Origin: Ditylenchus dipsaci
Lineage: Eukaryota > Nematoda > Chromadorea > Rhabditida > Anguinidae
Direction of reading: 5' to 3'
DNA: 64,000 nucleotides
Assembly (NCBI GenBank): GCA_004194705.1
Contig: SADC01001227.1
Coordinates: 434,001-498,000, forward strand
In this document: one piece after another, positions 47,055 to 56,133 of the stretch
How the letters are laid out: every line of letters starts with the position of its first letter
Position numbering within the stretch: the first letter of the stretch is position 1
Program-made: the position numbers and the translations under genes
Notes under the pieces: model-generated
The model's database searches: none
Told to the model about the DNA's origin: nothing
What the model saw: only the letters and a program-made list of their open reading frames with translations

Positions 47055-48977
47055 TCCGCGACGTTTGAGTCTCGGCCGTTTGGTCCCACGGCCGTTTGTG
47101 TCCCGGCCGTTTGAGTCCCGACCGTTGGGTCCCAGGCCGTTTGAGTCCCCGCACAACTATTATTCATTTTCAAAAAAATGTTTTTGTTTTGTTAAAAGAA
47201 ATTTTCGTCGTGAATTAAACTGATATTTATCTAGAGATCTGGATGATGGATGCTACTACAGAACTGGCCCGAAGAATTGTAAATGCCTCAGTGACTATTC
47301 AAGCGATGAAGAAAATCAACAGCAAGCTGCCATTCAGCCTTTATTGGTAATTTCTGTTACATTTTGTAATTCTTGTTTATCACTCATTCAGGTTTAGTTC
47401 AAAACGAGATGAAGCGAAACTCACACATATTTCCATCATCGAGAGCAGTGCAAGCCAAACTACCAAAGTGCTTCCCGAAAGGCTATTCAGAGAACCCGTA
47501 TTAGACAAATCAATGGTCCGCAATACCAGCAATGCGAATTTCAGGATTCCGGATGGCTTCCGGAGATACGACAGTGGAGCTTTTTTTGGGGTGATTCCGA
47601 AGATGAGAACAGGTTAGCTTCTTTCTGTCGTATAATCAATATTTTATTTGGTTTAGAATTTTGCTCTGTTGGACGAGAAGACCATCGATTTTGGGCGTAC
47701 ATATGAAAGTAGTTTTTTGTAGATGGAACTTTTTTCAATAACCCCGAATCCTTTTGAGCAAGTCTGTTTAGCTTTTTTTCTACGATACAACTGGCTCTTT
47801 TCCAGGTATATGTAATCCTTGCAGAACCTGGTAATTCGTATTTCCATTACTATACGCTCTTCTGCTCAATAAGTGTTAGGACACCTATGAAAGCTCTTCC
47901 GAATGATCAAGGACTCTGACCAGATTTCTCGCCGAATAGCTTCTCAGTTGACTTCGAATTGCCTCTATCAATGCTCTCATATTGTCTTTCCTGCATGCAA
48001 GATCTTTGGCTGTTTCTTTCACCTCGTGCAGAATATGAAAGAGGTTAGCAAACATGGATTAGGGCCGTTATGAAACGACCTCTGACTTTCAGTATTCTAT
48101 GCCGTACGTACTGAATTTTCATAGATTTGTCAAAGCTCTGAATTTGTTTCAGGAATGATCCCTGCTCTGGCCGTTGTCAATCCTGAACATATGCGTGATG
48201 CAGCCAATCAGCTATGGGTATCTTCGCCTGATGAATTGGAACCGGTGAATGAATGGTTTCATGAAGAACTAGTCGGTGAGTCATAATCAAAGAATATTAT
48301 AGTTGCATTCAATACTTGGCTATGTTTTCAGGATCAGAGGTGATGCAAGGTCGTCGATTAGTGGTGAGAAATCCAAAATTCAAGATCAGTTGGTGAATGT
48401 GTATGACAGGACTCTGGACAAATCTCATCGTACGAATATTATGCCGAAGCAGCTAACAACAGAATCCAAGGAGAGCTCGGGGTTGATCATCCGCCATTTG
48501 GCATTTTATCGATTCTTTAAAGAAAGTGCAGACAGGTAGGACAGCTTTACTCCGAAATGGCTCCGTGTAGACGCACCGAAGCCCGAAGAGGACTCAATAC
48601 ATTCTAGCGGACGACAGATTTTGGCAATTGTTGAAACAGTGAAAACAGATCAGTTGTGGAATATCTGGGCGGCATAGCTTTGAACTTTATGATGGCGAAT
48701 AGAATGTCGATGAGAATCATTTCTTTAAATGTTATCTCTTTTTGATGTTGTTTGTTTAGATGATTCACCTGAAACAAAAACTTGTTATATATTCATCTTT
48801 CAAATTCGGCAATTTTTCTAATATAAATGTTCAGGGGAAGTAAAACGGCCTGGGACCCAACTGCCTTGGACCAAACGGCCGGACTCAAACGGCCGGGACA
48901 CAAAGGCCGGGACACAAACGGCCGGGACACAAACGGCCGTGGGACCCAAACGGCCGGACTCAAACGTCCTGATCCCC
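47055..48977. mobile_element. Mutator-like (MULE) element, unit AAACGGCCGGGACAC
   Basis: The left end (47055-47150) and right end (48842-48977) are inverted arrays of CGGCCGTTTGAGTCC / AAACGGCCGGGACACA units, six to eight on each side. Candidate 9-bp target duplication CTTATTCGG (47046-47054) and CTTATTCAG (48978-48986), one mismatch. The interior encodes a MULE transposase on the plus strand. Confidence 0.85.
47243..48535 (+). pseudogene. MULE transposase, multi-exon with frame breaks
   Basis: Exons: 47243-47346 (start MMDATTELARRIV), 47392-47612 (ending FRIPDGFRRYDSGAFFGVIP), from 47657 (reading FVDGTFSITPNPFEQVCL across two breaks), about 47806-47930 (VILAEPGNSYFHYYTLFC), about 47990-48040 (KIFGCFFHLVQNMKE), 48153-48275 (MIPALAVVNPEHMRDAANQ), 48332-48535 (WNVYDRTLDKSHRTN, NYAEAANNRIQGELGVDHPP). 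DGTF holds the first catalytic Asp. GCxFHxxQ and WNVYDRT...RTNN..E are further hallmarks of the family. It moves DNA by cut and paste. Several breaks are missing bases in T runs (for example about 47713-47718 and 48507), so an intact parent copy may exist. Confidence 0.82.
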
Positions 48978-49281
48978 CTTATTCAGGTAGAATCGATTTG
49001 ACATTTTTTAACTCGCTTTCGGATTAACTAGAGTCGCATGAACAAGTTTACCCTAGTAAAACTGACATTTAGCTCGAATCAAGTCACAATAGTAAAAAAG
49101 AATTTAAATATCAAAAAGAATCTCACGCCAGGGCAAGCAGAAACTTGATAAAAGGATGTCAAGAAAATTCTCACCATGAATAGAAAACACTGCCAAACCC
49201 ATATTAGCAACTAGAAATTTTCTGGCTCTTTATAAAAATAGTGTCTAACGAACTTTTCCGGGGTTAAAGGGCATACCAGCC

Positions 49282-50568
49282 GGCCACGGACGATTCCCTG
49301 CCGCGCCAATTCCCTGCCGCGGCCGATTCCTGCCGGACAATTCCCTGCCGGACAATTCCCTGCCGGACAATTCCCTGCGGCCAATTCCCTGCCGGGAAAA
49401 TCTATCGTTTTGTATATTTCAAAAAGGGGGGTCCTAAACTAAAGTGGTGGCACCCAACAAAATGTCTTGTGTCAATGTTTTTGATGTGTTGCTGCAGAAG
49501 TTCTTATGCTCCTTATCTTTTCCAGTAGCTCTAAACTATGGATGCAGTAGAAGAAGCCGGAAGACTTTGGATGAACTTAGCGACAACATCTATTCGGACG
49601 ATGAAGAGGAGCAAGCTATCCCAGAAATCAACCGAGGATCAAACATCGGGCTCATTAGCAATGCAGAGTTTCTCCGACAGGTACTTTTGACTTTTTGCTG
49701 CTTTTGTTCATCTTATCCTGATCCTCTTTGTTCTCAGAATCACGTCACAGTTTCGTGGCGCTGATGCCACACCCTGGTCGGTCTTCAATCAATGTTGACT
49801 TGAGCAAGCTGCCATTTACTCACTGAGAGAGAAATTTCCGGTTTGTGTTAATTTTATTTATAACGTTGAGTTATATTGCTGAGTATAGTATTTTTTTCTT
49901 GGATTTCGACATCAATGGCTGTTTTTTTCACCTCCTGAAGAACTTTAAAAAAGCAACTGGCCGAAGCGGATTTATGGGACGCTATGGAGATCCAGCGAGA
50001 ATTTCGCTCTCACTGCCAGGATGCTAATGTCTTGGCTTTTCGTTCGTCGCCGCTTAACGTATATCGAATCTTCCGGGACTGCAAGATTACCTAATAAGCC
50101 ACGAGCCAAGTCTGGAGGAGTCTGCCGGTGATCGAAATGGTTCGCGAGGAATTATGTTGTGAGTCATTTTTATTATATTTAATCTTTAATCTTCATTTAT
50201 GTTCTTTTTATTAAGGTTCCGTGATGAGACCCCGCAGCGTTTCAATTGAGACTTCATTGGAGATCAGTAGTACGTCTGAATGTTATATTGTATTACTCCT
50301 GTTTTCGTTTAAGGAGTTGTTTGTTATTGTTGTTCTAGTTGATTCTCATAAAAATGAAATTTGTTTAGTTGGGATATTAATTGATATGATTTTACTAGTA
50401 GATTTTCCCGGCAGGAATTGTCCGGCAGGGAATTGTCCGGCAGGGAACTGTCCGGCAGAGAATTGTCGGCCAGGGAACTGTCCGGCAGAGAATTGTCCGG
50501 CAGGGAATTGTCCGGCAGGGAATCGGCCGCGGCAGGGAATTGGCGCGGCAGGGAATTGTCACGTACCG
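49282..50568. mobile_element. MULE element, unit AATTCCCTGCCGGAC
   Basis: Left array 49285-49405 and right array 50405-50560 consist of GGACAATTCCCTGCC / GGCAGGGAATTGTCC units, six to nine per side. Target duplication ATACCAGCC (49273-49281) and ATACCAGGC (50569-50577), one mismatch in nine. It sits inside the left terminal repeat of the outer element. The interior holds a deleted MULE transposase. Confidence 0.85.
49538..50080 (+). pseudogene. MULE transposase, internally deleted
   Basis: The exon 49538-49680 (MDAVEEAGRLWMNLATTS, IRTMKRSKLS) parallels the first exon of the 47-49 kb transposase. 49905 onward reads DINGCFFHLLKNFKKATGR, then (across breaks) ARML and LAF, equivalent to the GCxFHxxQ ... 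RMLxxLAF segment. The DGTF catalytic block is missing, so it is inactive. Confidence 0.68.
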
Positions 50569-50766
50569 ATACCAGGCGTTACACGGTCGATTCTCAAATT
50601 TTCAAAAGGCGGGGGGGGGGAGCACACTTTCAAGACAAAAAATTTGATTTCAAAATGTTCCTTCAAATTATTTTATTATCGTTACCGAAAAAACTTGCCA
50701 CCGAAAGACTTTTCTTGTCATTTTTTGTTTTGGTGGCTGTTTTTCGTTTAATTTTTTTATTTTCAG

Positions 50767-50849
50767 GCCAGTATCATTGGCTAAGCAAAGCTACCCTGGA
50801 TCAACAACACCTGAAAGGCTATGAATTTTTGGACGCAGCAGGGCGATAG
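50767..50849 (+). CDS. Terminal exon carried in the outer element arm
   Basis: After TTTTCAG: QYHWLSKATLDQQHLKGYEF then LDAAGR and stop. The end of the exon (GCAGCAGGGCGATAGTCTC) is repeated inversely at 51515-51535, so it belongs to the palindromic arm. Protein family not recognised; probably the C-terminus of a transposon protein whose other exons are lost. Confidence 0.4.
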
Positions 50850-50943
50850 TCTCTAATTTTCCTTCATTTTTTAGGTTATTACTCCAATAAAGTAATTCTG
50901 AATTCTTTTTTAGGCTCTCTTTGTAGTAATAAACCTAAAAGTT

Positions 50944-51499
50944 GGCAACCGACATTTACGATTTTAATCGGATTTGTCCGCGGACATTTACGATTTTTTA
51001 ATTTTTGCATCTTTCAAGTTAGCTCCATTTGTCTCAACACATGTCAGATTAGTTTTCGATATAATACTTAAGACAGATACAAACAAGGGCATCATTTTAT
51101 TTTCATAACATAAACTTACAATCAAACAATTTCCATAACATTTATATCATCCAAAGGTATAACACGTTTTCTTCATCCTCCTGATCGTCATCCTCAAATT
51201 CATCTTCGTCAGGATTTTGGCCCTTGGCGTAGCACATAGCGTCTTGAATTGAGCGAAGAAAGTCCAACAGTTTTCAAGAAAAATAACTAACAAACGAAAC
51301 AATGAAAAATACATGTGACACAAATAATAATGCGCTTGACAAAAAATAAACGGACAAATCCGATTAAATCGTAAATGTCCGCGGACAAAATCTTTTTAAA
51401 ATCGTAAATGTCCGCGGACAAATACGAGCGGACAAATCCGATTAAAATCGTAAATGTCCGCGGACAAAATGTTTTTAAAATCGTAAATGTCCGGTTGTC
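50944..51499. mobile_element. Foldback element, unit GACATTTACGATTTTAATCGG
   Basis: Left array 50950-51005 (two units) and right array 51345-51495 (five units) of AAATGTCCGCGGACAAA with ATCCGATTAAAATCG. Ends GGCAACCGACATTTACG and CGTAAATGTCCGGTTGTC. Flanks TAAAAGTT and AAAAAGTT suggest an 8-bp duplication with one mismatch. The interior is non-coding. Confidence 0.75.
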
Positions 51500-51642
51500 A
51501 AAAAGTTAAGTAAAATTAGAGACTACGCCCTGCTGCGGTAACGATAATAAAATAATTTGAAGGAACATTTTCAAATCAAATGTTTTTTGTCTTGAAAGTG
51601 TGGTCCCCGCCTTTTTTAAAATTTGGAATAAACCGTGTAACG

Positions 51643-52381
51643 GTTACTACGCATTTGGGCACATCGCATTTGCCCCCGCATTTGGCACCGCATTTGGGCC
51701 CCATTTTAAAGTCCCATATTTTGAAATTATAAATTGAAATGTATCAATATGTTACTGCTTTTAATAAAATAATGTATTTCATTCAGCACCTTGATATCTG
51801 GGAACGACCTGCGACTCGCTACAAATTGTGACTCGCTACTGCGACTCGCTACAATTGCGACTCGCTACAGATTGAATTATCTATTTGTTATGTGGGTACA
51901 GATTGTGTACCAGACATATGTTGGCGCTTCGCGCCAAGACCAGCACACTCCACATTGCAAGGGATAGGGGAACATGTAGTACATGTTTTTGGGTGAAGTG
52001 GACTAAAAAGTTAACGTGTAGCGAGTCGCAAAAAGTGTAGCGAGTCACAATTGTAGCGAGTCGAAGTTTTACCAAATATCTGGCACCTTGAGACCGGTCC
52101 CCAGGGATTGACATCCTTCCTGGATGCATATAAAAATATAAGCACATACATGTTTCTCTAATCGTGGGTTCCATTTGTCAGAACTGCATTAAGACACTTA
52201 CCAACAGAAGCAACAATAGTACGCGCAGTGAAAGAAACTGAATAAAACAGTGAAAAATTGAACAAATTTCAATTTATAAATTAAAAATATGGATTTTAAA
52301 ATCGGGCCCAAATGCGGTGTGCCCAAATGCGGGTGCCCAAATGCGGGTGCCCAAAGCGATGTGCCCAAATGCGTTGTAACG
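51643..52381. mobile_element. Foldback element, unit GCATTTGGGC
   Basis: Left array 51650-51710 and right array 52303-52380 (GCCCAAATGCGGGT units). GTGTAACG on both sides (51635-51642, 52382-52389). Inserted in the right terminal repeat of the outer element. Contains a further nested element. Confidence 0.82.
51795..52082. mobile_element. Nested foldback element, unit GCGACTCGCTACA, perfect 9-bp duplication
   Basis: Arrays of GCGACTCGCTACAATT at 51808-51872 and inverse TGTAGCGAGTCGCA at 52012-52064. GCACCTTGA flanks it exactly (51786-51794, 52083-52091), the 9-bp target duplication expected for MULEs. 288 bp, non-coding. Confidence 0.88.
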
Positions 52382-52561
52382 GTGTAACGCGCTGGTATGC
52401 CCTTTAAGGACACATATTCGAGAATTTTTTTGGTCTTTTAAAAGAAAAATTTATAAGGGGATGGAGGCCGTAATTTGCTACCAAGATCAAAGAATGGATA
52501 AATCTTTACTTGAAAGTTTCAAAAAAAATCAGATTTCGTTGACTGTAATAATAAAACGAGG

Positions 52562-52602
52562 TGGCACCCGGATTCGAAACCGGGGCCTATCGCTCTGGAC
52601 AG
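52562..52602 (-). repeat. tRNA-like 3' half
   Basis: On the minus strand: CCCCGGTTTCGAATCCGGG, a T-arm-like hairpin with a B box, followed by TGCCACC. No matching 5' half on the other side of the adjacent transposon, so a SINE or tRNA relic rather than a gene. Confidence 0.45.
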
Positions 52603-52959
52603 ACCCCAACGGGGTCAGGACAAAATACCGCGGCGACAAAAGACCGCTACGACAAACACCGCCGCCGCACAAAACACCGCGGGACAAAACACCGCCTACG
52701 ACAAAACACCGCCGGACATAACACCGCCTACGACAAAACACCGCCGCTATGTATTCTACCTCGAGATGATCAAAACCTTTGAGATATTATTGTTTGAGCT
52801 AGACCATAGTTGTGAACTAAAGATTTACTTCGCTGCCTGAGTGTCTATATGCTCTCCTTATTCGTTATCTGAACGGAGCAATCTCAAGTATCATTTTATT
52901 GGAACCTTAAACTTAGTATCATCCTATCGATCAATTTTAAGATGTTTATCAATATTACT

Positions 52960-53070
52960 AGGGTTGGCGTCCATAATACCGTCGATATGACTTTCAATGT
53001 GAAAAGTCGAGAAAGTTTCGACGTTTGACTCTACGCGTCGAGTCGGAAATTTCGACTGGTCGCCAACCCT
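52960..53070. mobile_element. Small hAT-like MITE inside the MULE
   Basis: Perfect ends AGGGTTGGCG and CGCCAACCCT around 90 bp made of GTCGA-rich words. 111 bp. No clear target duplication. Confidence 0.6.
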
Positions 53071-53215
53071 ACTTGTGACATATTATGCATCTAAAACTCT
53101 TCCTATTATGCACCTAACTCCTCTTGGACCTGTAAACAAGATCTTCAAGTACCAAGTTCTTTATTAGTAGTAACGCGAATAACAACAAAAAGACTGATGA
53201 ATTACACTAATTTCA

Positions 53216-53610
53216 TCATTTCCTTGACAGCTTTCCAACTTCTATTTCTCGAAAACATTTCTTTACGAATGTGTCCACGTCCTCCTGCTTGAATGAAGGG
53301 CGAATCTCACGTGAAGCACTTTCAGCAAATTGGCAGACAAAGACACCGCAATCCCAACCATTCTTTTGCCGTGGCACACTCTGCAAAGAACTTACCAATA
53401 ATAACTTTTAAGTACTAAAAATCCTTGTCGTTCAGACCAGCAGTTTATCGGATCCATTGTTGAATTCTGCTTCATCGAAGCCTTGAGTTGAAGTTGATTA
53501 AATTGTCATTGATCCGACATCCTGGCTCAAGTCTATTGAGATCCCTCTTGGTTAAGTCAATCCCAAAACGTGTGACAATGATTTGGTCGTCCAACTGACG
53601 GAGGTCTAGC
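53216..53610 (-). pseudogene. C48 (Ulp1/SENP-type) cysteine protease of the MULE
   Basis: Minus strand. The upstream block (53610-53440) reads LTKRDLNRLEPGCRINDNLI, the usual first motif of Ulp1-type domains. The last exon (about 53382-53216) reads VPRQKNGWDCGVFVCQFAE, with the catalytic Cys in Q-x-N-G-x-D-C-G, and ends SRK-stop. The segment with the catalytic His and Asp is not seen between them, so the domain is shortened. C48 domains are known companions of some MULE and KDZ transposases. Confidence 0.75.
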
Positions 53611-53853
53611 ACATAAATATATTTTATAAAATTCGAAATTTATAAAAGCCTACGTCAAAATTTAACCTTCTGTATGATTCCTTTGTTGTCTGGCACTTGC
53701 TCATTGACTATCAACAATTAACAATCAACAGACAACGTGTAACATATACCATCTTACTTTGTTTCGAACATTTGCCAATATTTCTCCCGTTTCGCTACAA
53801 TAAATGTAATTCTGGTTAGAAGTCTCAGAAGTCAATAATAATTAAACGATTAC

Positions 53854-54188
53854 CATAGTGGTGGTTGTAGCTACAAACGTTTCTCCATATCCTCACGGCA
53901 GTAGCAGCAATGTGTGAGGTGTTTGACTCGCATCCATGAACCTGTCAACATTCCTAAGCCATAAGGTTTGTAATGAATAAGAATAAACTTACTTATGAAC
54001 TGTGCCTCCTTCGTGAAACCAAGCTCTTCCTTTACATCCCATCACTCGCTGATCACATTGTGCCGAAATATGTCCTTTATTGGAGCCCTTGAGATCTCGA
54101 TTTTTGACGTACATCTTCCTTCGTATACATACTTCTTAGCGCCCTTGTTTGAGTAGGTAGCGTGAGGTCTTGCCAGTAGTTCATCCAT
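53854..54188 (-). pseudogene. FLYWCH-type zinc-finger exons of the MULE
   Basis: Minus strand from ATG at 54188: MDELLARPHATYSNKGAKKY then VYEGR, continuing (one frame break) YVKNRDLKGSNKGH, CDQRVMGCKGRAW, then after an intron VHGCESNTSHIAA. The order of C, CKGRA and H...H fits a FLYWCH zinc finger, a DNA-binding domain often found ahead of MULE transposases. Confidence 0.6.
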
Positions 54189-54414
54189 CTCGAATTGCTG
54201 GCAAATATTAATTGTAGAAGAAAAAATATTTGAGCTTAAAGAATCGCTCAGATTCGTAGTTAATTATAGCGGCGGTGTTTGTCGTAGGCGTGTTATGTCG
54301 GCGGTGTTTGTCGTAGGCGGTGTTTTGTCCCGCGGTGTTTTGTCGCGGCGGTGTTTTGTCGTAGGCGGTCTTTTGTCGCCGCGGTATTTTGTCGTGTCCC
54401 ACCCCAACTGCTTT

Positions 54415-56030
54415 TGTATGGTATTTTTCGAGTATTGGGATACAATTGATTTACGAAAGGCTCAATATAAATGTACCACCAAATGTGAGAATTGGCGCTT
54501 TTTTTTGAAAATTGGCCGCCTTTTATTGTTAATTGATTTTCATTTTACTAAACCAACTATTCTGAAGACAATGAATCAGACTATTACACAAATGGTTAGT
54601 TTCATTATATTTGTCTCCAAGTCAACGACAAAACAATGACTGCATCGTAAAAACTAGATGCAATGATTAGAGATGGGGTGGAATGGCACGGAATTGACAA
54701 ATTGGTTTTTTTATTTTCTTTCTTTTATTACGTAATTTTTTCTTTGTTTTGTCAGCACAAATGAGAGCCCTAGAGGTTGTATACTTGTGAGATAAAATCG
54801 GGAATTTTCATTACGAACACGTAGAACCAATTTCGCCACCTAGGTTCTACATATTTTGACGAAGAGTTCAAACTTTTAGTTTAAAGAAATTTATCTCCAA
54901 GTTTATGACAAACAACGACCAGGTCAACAAAACAAATTCCAAAATCAAATTCTTTCAAGCACATGCCATTTCCTTTTTTTTGTCCTGTTTTCTGCCTTCC
55001 CTCGAGCGGCTGCGGCAGCAGATCGATGAGTTTTTCTGACTCCATGACCATCAAGGAATACTTACATACTCATCTTTGATTTCTCTGGACAAGTGCATGA
55101 TATATAGCCGCCGAAGCAATTCCAATTCTTCAACGTGTAGAATGTTGTTGGTTCTCTCAAGGCATTATTCGTAGGAAGTGAGGACATGCCGACACCGATT
55201 GAAGAGGCAAACCGATAAACTAACATGGTAATCCTCTGTGAGCAGCCACGACTGATGGAACTTATGCAGAGCCCTGATAATGCGCCATGTTCGTTCCACT
55301 TCTAGTTCCAATGTGCTATAAGCGTTTGATCCGCTAAAATATACAAAAAACGGTCGATAATGAGCACAAAAGACGACAAACCTGCATGAAATTCTTCGTG
55401 AGTTGAGACCCTTGAGTTCTCCGTCCTTTTGTGACTACTCGGTCTTTGTAAACGACGACAAATGTCTGGTAATTATCTTCTAAAGCTTACGTAAAGCAGA
55501 AAGAGCAACGTTAAAGTAAAGTAAAATCTTACCTGGTATCTATTTGTGCACTTCGTAGTATAGCCGCAAATCTCAATGGAAAGAGTATTTGAGAATCCAC
55601 GCTTCTTTGCTCTGTACGCTTTTTGACTTTGAATTTGTTGCGCCGTCGGCTGATTCAAACTGGACAATTTCAACTCCTTCTAAGCAACATCAAAAAGTCA
55701 CACAATTGCTATGATATAGTCAAGGATACATACCTTAAGTTTTTGCTGAGTTCACTGATTACTCGCTTTCTTTGTCGCTAGATTTGCGATTGCATTTCAG
55801 TTTACATCTTAAGTTAAAAACAAGCTTAATTGAGCAAAAACAGCAATTAACAAAAAAAGGCGGCCAATTTTTCGAAAAAAGGCGGCAAATTCTATTTTTT
55901 TAATTATGAATTTAAAAAAGGCGGCCAAAAAAATAAAAAAGGCGGCCAAATTCTCACTTTTGGTGGTATTTCTCATACAGCCTTTACGAAAACTCGATTT
56001 TACAAAACTTGAAAGTACTCGAGAAAATGG
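54415..56030. mobile_element. Foldback element, unit GGCGGCCAAATTCTCAC
   Basis: The left end (54440-54525) has TTTACGAAAGGCTCAATA, CCACCAAATGTGAGAATTGG and AAATTGGCCGCCTTTT; the right end (55850-56010) has four GGCGGCCAATTTT/GGCGGCCAAATTCTCAC units, GGTGGTATTTCTCATACAG and CCTTTACGAAA. It starts 7 bp after the previous element's target duplication. The minus-strand interior looks coding. Confidence 0.72.
54990..55760 (-). CDS. Unrecognised multi-exon gene of the foldback element
   Basis: Minus strand with short introns. Blocks: LSSLNQPTAQQIQSQKAYRA and KKRGFSNTLSIEICGYTTKC (55690-55530, then GTAAGA), KDRVVTKGRRTQGSQLTKNF (about 55450-55390), NAYSTLELEVERTWRIIRAL then HKFHQSWLLTEDYHVSLSVC and LFNRCRHVLTSYE (about 55340-55160), and LHVEELELLRRLYIMHLSRE then IKDEY (55140-55060). 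Rich in charged helices; perhaps a diverged transposase or accessory protein. No known motif found. Confidence 0.45.
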
Positions 56031-56133
56031 CAATCACCGCTATCAAACCATCTTCAGCATGCCCGAATCAATCCAGAAAACAGATTTTTGGAGCCTGAAA
56101 AAGTAAAAAAAAAATTTTGCTCCTGGTGACGAC

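Larger units (their letters stand above)
49263..52408. mobile_element. Outer foldback element, split by later insertions
   Basis: TTAAAGGGCATACCAG at 49263-49280 is the inverse of CTGGTATGCCCTTTAA at the right end. If the inserted elements 49282-50568 and 51643-52381 are mentally removed, both sides continue as GCGTTACACGGT and its inverse, then as inverted arms of about 110 bp (50580-50690 against 51535-51640). The left arm also contains a last coding exon (50767-50849). Another array element (50944-51499) occupies the centre. Confidence 0.75.
52611..54400. mobile_element. MULE element, unit GACAAAACACCGCCTAC
   Basis: Left array 52617-52745 and right array 54265-54395, each with about seven units of ACGACAAAACACCGCC or inverse. 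ACCCCAAC on both sides (52603-52610, 54401-54408), exact over 8 bp. Minus-strand interior with FLYWCH-like and C48 protease exons but no transposase core, so internally deleted. Confidence 0.88.

Noticed and set aside
49275..50560. CRISPR-like repeat arrays
   Set aside because: Repeats are directly adjacent or have degenerate gaps, there are no unique spacers of constant length, the two arrays are inverted copies, and the DNA is eukaryotic.
50418..50849. 143-codon open frame with repeated GRELSGRELS residues
   Set aside because: The repetitive part is the translated terminal array of a MULE; only its last exon-like piece (50767-50849) follows a splice acceptor, so the long frame is not a protein.
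52461..52782. Overlapping open frames on both strands rich in Arg/Thr/His
   Set aside because: They are translations of the GACAAAACACCGCC array and the tRNA-like relic, open on both strands because the repeat lacks stops.
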